NCBI RefSeq assembly: GCF_016907535.1
Contig: NZ_JAFBCF010000001.1
Coordinates: 558,001-622,000, forward strand
Direction: 5' to 3'
Source of the DNA: Microlunatus panaciterrae
GTDB lineage: Bacteria; Actinomycetota; Actinomycetes; Propionibacteriales; Propionibacteriaceae
Length of the DNA stretch: 64,000 nt
In this document: positions 17,744-25,770 of the stretch, piece by piece
Numbering within the stretch: position 1 is the stretch's first letter
Layout of the letters: each line of letters opens with the position of its first letter
Translations under genes and position numbers: made by a program
The notes under the pieces: model-generated
Seen by the model: only the letters and a program-made list of their open reading frames with translations
Databases searched by the model: none
Told to the model about the DNA's origin: nothing

Positions 17744-18553
17744 ATGACTGTCCACCCCATCGCATCCACCGAGGCCGACGCCCACGCGGTGTCCGCCGTC
17801 GAGCAACACCATGCCCAGCTTGCCGCCGCGCTGGCCGCCCGGGTCCAGTCCGTACTGAGGGCCGCCCGCAACGGCGCCGAGGCTGAGACCAGGTCTGCGG
17901 CGCAGGATCTCGTCGCCTGGTGCCGGGCCGAGCTCATCCCGCACGCGGTCGCCGAGGAGACCACCCTGTATGCCGCCGCCCAGCGCCGAGCCGAGGGCCG
18001 GCTGCTCGTCGACGGCATGCTCACCGAGCACGCCGTCATCATCGGCCTGGTCGAATCGATCGCCGCCGCTGACGACCCGGTGACCTCAGCGGCCGACGCC
18101 CGGGCGCTGTCCGTGGTCTTCGACAACCACCTGGAGAAGGAGAACACCCTGGTGCTGCCGCTGCTGGTCTCCGCAGCCGACGTCTCGGTCGCTGACCTGC
18201 TGGGCGGGATGCACGAGCTCCTCGGCGGCGAGGCCCAACACGAGCCCGGCCACGGGCACGGGCCGGACGAGCGGACCGAGCACCGCGGACACACCTGTGG
18301 CTGCGGCGAGGTCGACCCTGACGGCTTCCCGGAACTGGACGCGCGAGTGGTGCCGCACGCCATCCGGCACGCCACCATCTTCGGCGCCCTCGACGGGATC
18401 CGTCCCGGCAGCGGCCTGATCCTGGTGGCACCCCACGACCCGAAGCCGCTGCTGGCGCAGATCGAGCAGCGTCAGCCGGGCGCGTTCCAGGTCGCCTACC
18501 TCGAGCAGGGGCCGGAAAGGTGGCGGCTGGCCTTCACCCGCCAGAACGGCTGA
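17744..18553 (+). CDS. Hemerythrin domain - DUF2249 fusion protein
   Basis: A 269-residue two-domain protein. Residues ~10-165 are a hemerythrin HHE four-helix bundle with the expected His/Glu iron ligands spread along the helices (VEQHHAQL, IPHAVAEETTLY, LTEHAVI, FDNHLEKENTL). A His-rich, Cys-containing linker (HEPGHGHGPDERTEHRGHTC, ~178-197) leads to a C-terminal DUF2249 domain (ELDARVVPHAIRHATIFGAL and the closing WRLAFTRQNG). Hemerythrin-like proteins bind O2 or NO at a di-iron site. DUF2249 is often linked to nitrogen-oxide metabolism. ATG 17744 follows GGAGGCCGCCC. The divergent Cys-rich regulator is its probable controller. Confidence 0.88.
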   Translation: MTVHPIASTEADAHAVSAVEQHHAQLAAALAARVQSVLRAARNGAEAETRSAAQDLVAWCRAELIPHAVAEETTLYAAAQRRAEGRLLVDGMLTEHAVIIGLVESIAAADDPVTSAADARALSVVFDNHLEKENTLVLPLLVSAADVSVADLLGGMHELLGGEAQHEPGHGHGPDERTEHRGHTCGCGEVDPDGFPELDARVVPHAIRHATIFGALDGIRPGSGLILVAPHDPKPLLAQIEQRQPGAFQVAYLEQGPERWRLAFTRQNG

Positions 18554-18577
18554 GCCGTACGGACCCACGCCCGGCCG

Positions 18578-20455
18578 CTACCAGCTGCTGCTGCCACCGC
18601 CACCACCGCCTCCGCCGGAGAAGCCACCGCCGCCGAAGGAGCTGCCACCGCCGAACCCGGTCCCGCCGCCCGACGAGGACGGCACCGGGGTGGCGGCGTG
18701 GGTGAGGCTGCTGGTCAGGAAGGCGGTGTTGAAGGCGGCCATGTTGTAGTTGCCGACGTACCAGTACGGGGTGGTGTTGGGCAGCCGGCCCATCGCCACC
18801 AGGTCGCCGCAGATCTTGGCCCAGCGGTCGGCGAGCTCGAAGGCGATCGCCCAGGGCAGGTATTTGGAGAAGATGTCCTCCCCCTCCTCAAACTGCAGCT
18901 GCTCAGCCTCGGCCGTGGCGAGGTAGGTCTTGAAGCCCTCCACCTGGTCACACACCGCGCGGCCGTCCGCGGTGCGCTGGCCGCGCCGCAGCTTGGACCT
19001 GATCACCGCGATCGTGATGACGATCGGCAGCAGCGGCAGCAGGAACAGCAGTGCCGTGGCGCCGATGCTGAAGGCGATGAACACCCCGATCGCGATCCCG
19101 CCGAAGCCGATGCCGCCGATCGAGCTGGCCGACGGCACCTTGCGGAACCAGCCGCGGGAGGCGACCTGGTTGCGTACCGAGTCGGTCATCGCCTTGTGCG
19201 CGGGCAGCATGCTGCCCTGCGCCGACAGGTCGGCCACCGCGCCCGGCGGCCGGCCCCCGAACAGGCTGGTCAGCAGCACCATCTCGTGCGGGGCGGTCGC
19301 CCGGTTGGGGTCGACCAGGGTGACACTGAAGTCCTTCTCGGACGAGCTCTGCACCGTCAGCGCGCCCTTGACGGCAAGGTCGATGATGGTCGCCGCGGTC
19401 TCGCGTGCATCGACCTGGCCGTCGATCAGCAGTCCGGCCTCGGCGACCGGGATCTTCGGCGGCGAGAACGCCACCGGGATCGGCAGGTCGGGGTCGTTGG
19501 CGCCGATCTCCACCGGCGCCCCCGGCAGCGGCAGGGTTCCGGGCGCCAGGTTGGTGTAGCGCTGGTCCACCCCGTTCTTGCGCCACCACAGCCAGCCGAG
19601 GAGCGGCGAGCCGATGGTGAACAGCGCCCCGACGCCCACCAGGGCGCCGATGCCGACCTTCTCGGCGGTGGACATCTTCGACCCGTCGGGCTCAAGGTGC
19701 GGCTTGTTGTCGCTGACCAGGCCGGAGCCGATCTTGACGCCGATCGTCACGCCCGTCTCGGCAGCCAGGTTGCCCTGGCTGAAGGTCGCCGTGTCGCCCA
19801 AGATGGTCTTGGAGTCGCACTCGTTCTTGCTCTGCACCGGACCGGCGAAGCAGGTCAGCTCCTGCGGGCCACCGGGAACGGTTGCGCTGATCTGCAGCTT
19901 CTTGATCGCCGGGTTGCCGAAGCCGGTGGCGTCCCAGTAGAACTCGTCATAGCCGCTGAACGAGCGCATGGCGCCCTTGACCTGGTAGGAGATGACGTAC
20001 GTCGCGGTGTCGGCCGAGACGGTCTTGTCCGGGTCGCCGATCCGTAGCCGGAGGATCTCGGTGCGTCCGTTGTTCTGCTCGGTGGTGCTCTTGTCCACGC
20101 TGGTCGGGGCGCCCGAGGGGCTGCTGACGTCCACGTTGGAGATGTCGTAGACGGCGTCGTTGGCCTGGTCGTACTGCTCGCGGGTCACCAGGTCGCGGTT
20201 GATGCCGTGCCGGCCGGAGTTGGAGCCGAATCGCCAGACGATGGTCTCGCGTACGTCCAGCACGCCGCTCGGCTGCATCACGTACTTGATCGCGAACGAG
20301 TCGATCTGGTCGTCCGCGGCGAACGCGCGGGCCGGGTTCGCATACGCCAGTCCCAGCGCCAACGCGCAGGCGAAGAGGAACGCCAGCCACCAGCGCAGGT
20401 TGCGCGCCCGCCGGACGTTCGGATGCTCGCAGGTCGCGACCCGCACCAGACCCAT
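18578..20455 (-). CDS. DUF2207 membrane protein
   Basis: A 625-residue protein of the DUF2207 (YciQ-like) type. A signal/anchor segment at ~17-37 (LAFLFACALALGLAYANPARA) is followed by an external beta-rich domain of ~200 residues (YVMQPSGVLDVRETIVWRFG). Then come a TM segment (VGIGALVGVGALFTIGSPLL), a cytosolic domain, two closely spaced TM segments (GIAIGVFIAFSIGATALLFL), and a soluble region ending in a Gly-run tail (FSGGGGGGGGSSSW) typical of the family. Function is unknown. The ATG at 20455 sits behind GGGGTGAG; an in-frame GTG at 20467 is the alternative. That GTG overlaps the smpB stop (GTGAGTGA), so translation is probably coupled to smpB. Confidence 0.85.
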   Translation of the reverse strand: MGLVRVATCEHPNVRRARNLRWWLAFLFACALALGLAYANPARAFAADDQIDSFAIKYVMQPSGVLDVRETIVWRFGSNSGRHGINRDLVTREQYDQANDAVYDISNVDVSSPSGAPTSVDKSTTEQNNGRTEILRLRIGDPDKTVSADTATYVISYQVKGAMRSFSGYDEFYWDATGFGNPAIKKLQISATVPGGPQELTCFAGPVQSKNECDSKTILGDTATFSQGNLAAETGVTIGVKIGSGLVSDNKPHLEPDGSKMSTAEKVGIGALVGVGALFTIGSPLLGWLWWRKNGVDQRYTNLAPGTLPLPGAPVEIGANDPDLPIPVAFSPPKIPVAEAGLLIDGQVDARETAATIIDLAVKGALTVQSSSEKDFSVTLVDPNRATAPHEMVLLTSLFGGRPPGAVADLSAQGSMLPAHKAMTDSVRNQVASRGWFRKVPSASSIGGIGFGGIAIGVFIAFSIGATALLFLLPLLPIVITIAVIRSKLRRGQRTADGRAVCDQVEGFKTYLATAEAEQLQFEEGEDIFSKYLPWAIAFELADRWAKICGDLVAMGRLPNTTPYWYVGNYNMAAFNTAFLTSSLTHAATPVPSSSGGGTGFGGGSSFGGGGFSGGGGGGGGSSSW

Positions 20456-20459
20456 CTGC

Positions 20460-20933
20460 TCACTCACCCCTGTTGCGTCGTGCCAGCGCTCGTTCGGCTT
20501 CTCGCTTCGCTTCCCGCTCCGCGATCGACTGCCGCTTGTCGTACTCCCGCTTGCCGGAGGCCACCGCCAGCTCCACCTTGGCGTAGCCGTCGGAGAAGTA
20601 CATCGACAGCGGGACCAGTGTGGTCCCACTGGAGGCCAGTTCGCGTTCGATCTTGGCAATCTCGCGACGGTTGAGCAGCAGCTTGCGGGTCCGTCGGGCC
20701 GCGTGGTTGGTCCAGGTGCCGTGGCTGTACTCCCCGATGTGCGCGGCCCGCAGCCAGACCTCGCCCTCGTCCACCGTCGCGAACGCGTCCGCCAACGAGG
20801 CCCGCCCTTCCCGCAGCGACTTGACCTCGGTGCCGCTCAGCACCATCCCGGCCTCATAGGTGTCGTGAATCTTGTAGTCGTGCCGCGCCTTCCGGTTCTG
20901 CGCGATCAGCTTGCGACCCTTTTCCTTGACCAT
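20460..20933 (-). CDS. smpB: SsrA-binding protein SmpB
   Basis: A 157-residue tmRNA-binding protein, full length. Conserved segments: [56 protein letters not shown], and the basic tail with KREYDKR before [18 protein letters not shown]. It binds tmRNA, whose gene lies ~4.7 kb downstream on the same strand, and delivers it to stalled ribosomes. ATG 20933 lies behind ATGGAGC; a longer frame upstream runs into the palindromic repeat and is not conserved. It is the usual last member of the prfB-ftsE-ftsX-M23-smpB block, but here an AbiEi-like gene separates it from the M23 gene. Confidence 0.96.
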   Translation of the reverse strand: MVKEKGRKLIAQNRKARHDYKIHDTYEAGMVLSGTEVKSLREGRASLADAFATVDEGEVWLRAAHIGEYSHGTWTNHAARRTRKLLLNRREIAKIERELASSGTTLVPLSMYFSDGYAKVELAVASGKREYDKRQSIAEREAKREAERALARRNRGE

Positions 20934-20993
20934 TGCTCCATCATCTCGTCCCGCTCCAACTGGTTTCCCCGGCGGGGGTCCGGGTGGGGGGCA

Positions 20994-21060
20994 GTTTCCC
21001 AAGTCGACTTGGGAAACGGTCACGAAGCCAGGGAAATCTGCCTCGCAGAGTGACAGTTTT
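20994..21060 (+). repeat. Palindromic repeat element, copy 1
   Basis: A 67-bp element. It begins with a perfect 24-bp palindrome at 20994-21017 (core CCCAAGTCGACTTGGG). This is followed by an imperfect dyad that reads AAACGGTCAC at one end and GAGTGACAGTTTT at the other. It matches the reverse complement of the element at 22251-22315 without gaps over about 65 bp. The two copies lie in opposite orientation on either side of the AbiEi-like gene. Confidence 0.85.
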
Positions 21061-21119
21061 GTCAGCGCTGTGCGGGCGAAGGCCGCCGGAAGCCCGTCAT
21101 CTCGTACGGGCGGAGCGCC

Positions 21120-22112
21120 TCACAGCGGGATGACGACCCGACCGTTGGTGTACAGCGAGCGGGACTGCTCGAGGTCGCGCCTCAGCTGGCGCATGGTGGC
21201 TGCGGCATTGGCCGGCATCACCCCGGACCAGGTGAACCGTGACATGCCGAGCCGCTGGGCCCGCATCCCGTCCTCGCGGATCTTCTCCCGGACGACGGCG
21301 TCGCTGGCGGACTCCCCCTCGCGCAGGAAGCGTTGGTACTTGACCTCGCCGTCGAACTCGCCGAGGTGGCGATACTCCGGCCAGTGGAAGTCGCTTCTGC
21401 CGATGAGCCGGCCGGAGGTCGAAAAGACCTCGTACTGCAGGGTCGGGCGCGGGATGCCGTGCCGGTAGCACTGCAGCCGGGTGACCGACTCCCCCTCACT
21501 CTCCGAGCCGCCATCGGCCAGGCTCAGCGCCAGCCGCGCCACCCTGGAACCCGGGCGGCGGCGGTATCCGGGTGCATGGGCGAGCAGCTCCTCGCCCAGT
21601 GCGGGATGCAGCCGCAGCGCACTGTCCGCGGTGCAGACCCCGGCCGTCAGGGTGGACATGCACGCAACGTCCCACACCGTACGGGCGAGGGTGGTGACCC
21701 AGACGCGGCCGATCTGCTCCAGATCCTCGTCGATCCCGAGCGGCAGCCGGTGGTGGCAGATGCCGGCCTCGTCCCGCGACGAAGTGCCGTCGAGTCGAAT
21801 GATGTGGACGGCCTCGAGATCCTGGCCGTACACCGACAGGCCGCGGATCGCCGCCGCCGACGGCCCGGCCAGGGCGACCGAGCCGCGCTGCTGGTGGACC
21901 ACAGCCCTCGCCAGCACGGCGTGCCGTCCGGCCCGATCGAGAAGGCGATGCTGGTCGGCAAAGACGTAGGCGCCCTGCCGGAGGCGCAGCAGCAGCCCCG
22001 ATCGCGAGGCCGCCCGAAGGTCGCGGTCCAGCCAGCCGCAGTCCAGAGCCTGCGCTCGGGTGACGAAGCCGCCGTTGGCCGCGGCGGCACTGAGGAGCAG
22101 CGGAACGTCCAT
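21120..22112 (-). CDS. AbiEi-type N-terminal domain plus DUF559-like nuclease-fold protein
   Basis: A 330-residue protein. Residues ~1-55 form a winged helix like the type IV antitoxin AbiEi N-terminus (LLSAAAANGGFVTRAQALDC, LLLRLRQGAYVF). The centre holds the usual LAGPSAAAIRGL stretch. The C-terminal ~110 residues recall DUF559/Vsr-like nuclease folds: ESEGESVTRL, then SDFHWPEYRHLGEFDGEVKY with a D-x(n)-E-x-K arrangement. Such proteins are abundant in actinomycete genomes, often as solitary genes without a partner toxin, and their function is unproven. No AbiEii-like toxin gene is adjacent. ATG 22112 is preferred (MDVPLLLSAA); ATG 22142 is possible. The gene is bracketed by two inverted palindromic elements and interrupts an otherwise conserved ftsX-M23-smpB order. 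Confidence 0.78.
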   Translation of the reverse strand: MDVPLLLSAAAANGGFVTRAQALDCGWLDRDLRAASRSGLLLRLRQGAYVFADQHRLLDRAGRHAVLARAVVHQQRGSVALAGPSAAAIRGLSVYGQDLEAVHIIRLDGTSSRDEAGICHHRLPLGIDEDLEQIGRVWVTTLARTVWDVACMSTLTAGVCTADSALRLHPALGEELLAHAPGYRRRPGSRVARLALSLADGGSESEGESVTRLQCYRHGIPRPTLQYEVFSTSGRLIGRSDFHWPEYRHLGEFDGEVKYQRFLREGESASDAVVREKIREDGMRAQRLGMSRFTWSGVMPANAAATMRQLRRDLEQSRSLYTNGRVVIPL

Positions 22113-22250
22113 ACCCCAAGGACTAAGGAGACTGCGGCGCATCGTGCACCCTCAGGGGCGGGCTGTGGATGGCCGGCGGTGGGACACCTCGCCTGTGGAC
22201 ACCGGCGTCCCAGCACCTGCGGGCGGGCGTACCGGCGTCACGCAGCCAGG

Positions 22251-22315
22251 AAAACAGTCACTGGGCCAGGCAAATTTGCCTGGCCCAGTGACTGTTTCCC
22301 AAGTCGACTTGGGAA
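22251..22315 (-). repeat. Palindromic repeat element, copy 2
   Basis: A 65-bp element, inverted relative to the one at 20994-21060. It contains a perfect 46-bp palindrome at 22252-22297 (centre GGCAAATTTGCC, ends AAACAGTCAC and GTGACTGTTT) directly followed by a second perfect 20-bp palindrome at 22296-22315 (core CCCAAGTCGACTTGGG). The first dyad is perfect here but decayed in copy 1, so this copy is the better preserved. As RNA, either strand would form two strong adjacent hairpins. Confidence 0.9.
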
Positions 22316-22341
22316 TCCGACCGGCGAACGGGAGGAGCGGG

Positions 22342-23796
22342 TCAGTACCAGCTCATCGGGTTGACCATGCCCCCGTCGAGCCAGACCATCAGGTGCAGGT
22401 GGCAGCCGGTGGAGAAGCCGGTGGTGCCGACGTAGCCGATGACCTCGCCCTGCCGGACGTGCTCGCCGACGCTGACCGTGTAGCGGATGGCGTGGTTGTA
22501 GCCGGTGGTGACGTAGCGGCCGTCGACCATCCCGTGGTCGATCATCAGCCGGTTGCCGTAGCCGGCGTTGAAGTAGCGCTCCGAGACCCGGCCCGAGTAG
22601 GCGGCGTGGATCGCGGTCCCGCAGCCCGCTCCGAAGTCTGTGCCGTCGTGCAGCTTCCAGTAGTGCAGCACCGGGTGGAACCGCATCCCGTACGGCGAGG
22701 TGATCGGCGCGGACACCGGGTAGATGAAGCCGTGGTGCGCCGAGGAGTAGCTCGGCCGCGGGGCCGACCGGCGGTACGTCTTCTTGCTGGGCGACTTGTG
22801 CGAGGGGTAGCTGCGCTTGGCGGAGCTCCGGGACGACCGGGCCCTGGCGGCGGCTGCCGCCTCCTCCCGCGCCCTGCGCGCCTCCTCGGCCCGCTTCGCG
22901 GCCCGCCGGGCAGCCCGGGCTGCGGCGGCCTTGCGGGCGGCCTCGGCCTTGGCTCGGGCGATCCGGGCGGCGATGCGCTTCTCGACCGAGGCACGCTCGC
23001 GGCTGAGGTCGGCGTACCGCTGCTTGTCGGCGGCCACCTGGTGCTGGGCCGACGCCTCTGCGGACTGCTTGGCCTGGACCAGCGAGGCGACGTTGGCCGT
23101 CTGCGCTGCCGCCTGCTGCTCCAGCCGCTGCTTCGTCTTGAGGTTCGCCGCGGCCGCCTTGCGGTCGGCGGCGATCTGCTTCTCCAGCTCGGTCTGCTTG
23201 GCCCGCTCGGCGTTCAGCTTGCGCTGCAGCACCGTCAACTCGTCGATGCTGGCCTGGGTGGTGTCGAACATCGTGGTCGACCACTGGAGCCTGGTCTGCA
23301 GGTCCTTGGTCGAGTTGTTCTGGACCAGGATCGCGATCGGCATCAGATTGGTCTGCTGCTGGTAGGCGTCACGGACCTGCTGGCCGGCCATCTTCTCCTG
23401 GGCGTCAAGGGCCCGCTGCCCCTTCGCCACCGCGGCCTTGGCCTTCGCCAGCTGGGCCTTCGCCTTCTTCAGCTTCGCCGCCATCGCGATGTCACGCTGG
23501 GTCGCGGTCGCCAGCTCGGCCTCGGTCCGGGCCAGCTGGGCCTGCGCCACCTCCAGGTCCGCCTGGGCCCGGTCGACGGCGACGGCCGCTGCGGAGAGCT
23601 CCTTGGTGGACTCACTCAGGTCACGCTGCGTCTGGCTGATCTGCTTCTTGACCTTGTCCCGGTGATCGGTCAGGTCGTCGGCCGAGGCCAGCGGCGCCAT
23701 CAGCGTCAGCCCGACCGCGCCGGCCGCCATCAGAGCGACGGTGCCGCGGAAGACCCGCAGCCGTCGCGCCCTCGAGGTGTCCCCCCACACCGTCAT
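22342..23796 (-). CDS. EnvC-like M23 peptidase with coiled coil
   Basis: A 484-residue secreted peptidoglycan hydrolase. A basic N-terminus and hydrophobic segment (VALMAAGAVGLTLMAPLASA, ~21-40) form a signal peptide. Residues ~42-310 are a long coiled coil (heptads such as QISQTQRDLSESTKELSAAA). A very Ala/Arg-rich and basic linker follows. The M23/LytM domain is at ~385-484, with zinc ligands in HDGTDFG (H and D) and CHLHLM (H-x-H), so it looks catalytically complete. It lies directly downstream of ftsX, as expected for a hydrolase activated by FtsEX at the division site, comparable to EnvC in architecture but with an intact catalytic centre. ATG 23796 fits the signal peptide; longer starts do not. 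Confidence 0.92.
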   Translation of the reverse strand: MTVWGDTSRARRLRVFRGTVALMAAGAVGLTLMAPLASADDLTDHRDKVKKQISQTQRDLSESTKELSAAAVAVDRAQADLEVAQAQLARTEAELATATQRDIAMAAKLKKAKAQLAKAKAAVAKGQRALDAQEKMAGQQVRDAYQQQTNLMPIAILVQNNSTKDLQTRLQWSTTMFDTTQASIDELTVLQRKLNAERAKQTELEKQIAADRKAAAANLKTKQRLEQQAAAQTANVASLVQAKQSAEASAQHQVAADKQRYADLSRERASVEKRIAARIARAKAEAARKAAAARAARRAAKRAEEARRAREEAAAAARARSSRSSAKRSYPSHKSPSKKTYRRSAPRPSYSSAHHGFIYPVSAPITSPYGMRFHPVLHYWKLHDGTDFGAGCGTAIHAAYSGRVSERYFNAGYGNRLMIDHGMVDGRYVTTGYNHAIRYTVSVGEHVRQGEVIGYVGTTGFSTGCHLHLMVWLDGGMVNPMSWY

Positions 23797-23986
23797 GCGC
23801 TTCAGTATGCCCTTGGACGCCGGCCGCAGCCGCGCAAAGCGGCCAGTGTCGCTATTGGCGGCCTCTCTGCCGTCCGGAACGCCCAGCCGGGCGTAGGGAG
23901 GATCCGGAACCACAACATTCCCCAATCAGTTTGATTGACCTTTCGGCCGAAACCGAAAGTCTCAAGGTGTGATTGAGGGTTAGTCA

Positions 23987-24901
23987 TCACACTCTCAAGT
24001 ACTTACGGGTCGTTATCAGCGTGGGAATGATAGCCAGAAGAAGTCCAACGATGGCAACCCCCGACATGGCCAATAGCGCTTGATTCCAACCAATCCATGG
24101 TAAAGACTGAATGGAGACTTCAGCCTTTTTCATGATGATGAAGTAAACGCCAGAGGCCAATGTGACGCATGCGAGTCCTGCGCCGACGATGGCCGAAATG
24201 ACCGCTTCAAAAAGGAACGGCAGCGTGATATAGAGGTTGCTCGCTCCGACCAGCCGCATGATGCCGATCTCCCGGCGACGAGCGAAGGCGGCCAGCCGGA
24301 TGGTGTTGCCGATCTGCAGTGCGGCGGCGAAGAGCAGCAGCGCACTGGAGATGATGGTCCCCCACTGCAGCAGGTTGAGCCAGCTGAAGAACGGATCCAG
24401 ATACTTGCGAAGGTCCTGGACGGCCTGCACCCCCTTCAGCCCCGCCACCGAGGAGACCACCCCCTCGTACTGCTCCGGGTTCTTCAGCTTCACCCGGAAC
24501 GACTCCTGCATCTGGTCGACCGTCAGCGAGTCCTGGATCGGGTTGCCCTCATAGGCCTTCTGGAACTCCTTGTAGGCCTCCGGCTTGCTCTCGAAGTAGA
24601 CCCCGCCCGGGGCTACCTCCGGGTTGCTCTCCAGCGTCTGGCGGATGACATCCTTCTGTGCCTGGCTGGTGTCCTGGCCCGGGTCGCAGTTGTCGCCCTT
24701 GGTGTCCTGGGTGCAGAGGAAGATCGAGATCTCGATCTTGTCGTACCAGCGGCCCTTCATCAGGTCCACCTGTTGGCTGGCGAGCAGACCCGAGCCGAAC
24801 AGGGAGAGCGACACCCACATCGTCATGATGACCGCGAGGGTCATGGTCAGGTTGCGGCGCAGGCCGCTGCCGGTCTCGGAGAAAATATGGCGGAAACGCA
24901 T
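23987..24901 (-). CDS. ftsX: Cell division ABC transporter permease FtsX
   Basis: A 304-residue protein with the FtsX layout: cytosolic N-terminus (MRFRHIFSETGSGLRRNLTM), TM1 (~20-42), an external domain (~45-165) with a Cys pair (FLCTQDTKGDNCDPG), TM2 at ~175-195, the cytosolic loop FARRREIGIMRLVGASNLYI, TM3 at ~222-245 and TM4 at ~270-295. With FtsE it transmits ATP-driven changes to a periplasmic hydrolase, here probably the downstream M23 protein. The last ~84 codons (23987-24240) drop to about 50% GC with AT-rich codons, while the upstream part is about 70%, with a sharp boundary. The protein itself is intact. ftsE ends 46 bp upstream. Confidence 0.96.
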   Translation of the reverse strand: MRFRHIFSETGSGLRRNLTMTLAVIMTMWVSLSLFGSGLLASQQVDLMKGRWYDKIEISIFLCTQDTKGDNCDPGQDTSQAQKDVIRQTLESNPEVAPGGVYFESKPEAYKEFQKAYEGNPIQDSLTVDQMQESFRVKLKNPEQYEGVVSSVAGLKGVQAVQDLRKYLDPFFSWLNLLQWGTIISSALLLFAAALQIGNTIRLAAFARRREIGIMRLVGASNLYITLPFLFEAVISAIVGAGLACVTLASGVYFIIMKKAEVSIQSLPWIGWNQALLAMSGVAIVGLLLAIIPTLITTRKYLRV

Positions 24902-24947
24902 CAGCAGTCCTCGGGGTCATCAGTGGTCGTGGCGGCGGGCAGGGTCA

Positions 24948-25634
24948 TCACTGATACCCGTACACACCACGACTCTGGTCTCGGACGACCTCGCCATCGT
25001 CGAGCTCGATCACGCGCTTGCGCATCTGGTCGACGATGGTGGAGTCGTGAGTGGCCATCAGCACCGTCGTATCGGCCCGGTTGATCCGGTCCAGCAGCTT
25101 CATGATGCCGACGCTGGTCGCCGGGTCCAGGTTTCCGGTCGGCTCGTCGGCGATCAGGATCATCGGCCGGTTGACGAAGGCCCGGGCGATCGCCACCCGC
25201 TGCTGCTCGCCACCGGAGAGCTCCTCCGGCATCCGGTCGCCCTTGCCGTCCAGCCCGACCAGGTCGAGGACCTCGGGGACGACCCGGTTGATGGTCGACT
25301 TGGGTTTGCCGATCACCTGCAGGGCGAACGCGACGTTCTCCGAGACGGTCTTGTTGGGCAGCAGCCGGAAGTCCTGGAAGACGGTGCCGATCTGGCGGCG
25401 CATTGCGGGGATCTTCCAGCTGTGCAGCTTGCTCAGCTCGCGGCCGGCGACGAACACCTTGCCCTTGGTCGCCCGCTGCTCGCGCAGGATCAGCCGGAGG
25501 AACGTCGACTTGCCGGAGCCGGAGGCGCCGACGAGGAAGACGAACTCGCCCTTCTCGATGTCGACGTTGACGCCGTCGAGCGCCGCACGACGCTGTCCGT
25601 CGTACGTCTTGGAAACATTCTCGAATCGAATCAC
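24948..25634 (-). CDS. ftsE: Cell division ATP-binding protein FtsE
   Basis: A 228-residue ABC ATPase. Walker A is GASGSGKST, the Q-loop VFQDFRLL, the signature LSGGEQQR, Walker [14 protein letters not shown], and the switch His is in MATHD. Everything needed for ATP hydrolysis is present. It pairs with FtsX at the septum to control peptidoglycan cleavage. It is transcribed with ftsX and follows prfB, an order conserved in actinobacteria. ATG 25634 begins the conserved [11 protein letters not shown]. Confidence 0.97.
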   Translation of the reverse strand: MIRFENVSKTYDGQRRAALDGVNVDIEKGEFVFLVGASGSGKSTFLRLILREQRATKGKVFVAGRELSKLHSWKIPAMRRQIGTVFQDFRLLPNKTVSENVAFALQVIGKPKSTINRVVPEVLDLVGLDGKGDRMPEELSGGEQQRVAIARAFVNRPMILIADEPTGNLDPATSVGIMKLLDRINRADTTVLMATHDSTIVDQMRKRVIELDDGEVVRDQSRGVYGYQ

Positions 25635-25770
25635 GGTCTCACGGGTGGTCGGGGTAGACGGCAGGCGGAGCGGGGGCTGCGCCCGTTTACGACCACGGGA
25701 AGTCTATGTGAGCGTTCCGTGATGATCGGGACCTTCGGCCGCCAGGCCACGGCGCGTCGCCGCTCCAGGG

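Noticed and set aside
21120-22112. Complete AbiE type IV toxin-antitoxin system
   Set aside because: Only an AbiEi-like protein is present; no AbiEii nucleotidyltransferase gene lies on either side.
22060-23934. Rightward 624-codon frame over the M23 gene
   Set aside because: Antisense to a gene with a signal peptide, coiled coil and complete zinc motifs; its composition (Gly/Leu/Arg/Val runs) is that of a shadow.
23797-23986. c-di-AMP (ydaO-type) riboswitch before the cell-wall hydrolase gene
   Set aside because: Such switches occur before similar genes, but the spacer shows only a 7-bp hairpin (CTTTCGG/CCGAAAG) and none of the conserved segments I could recognise.
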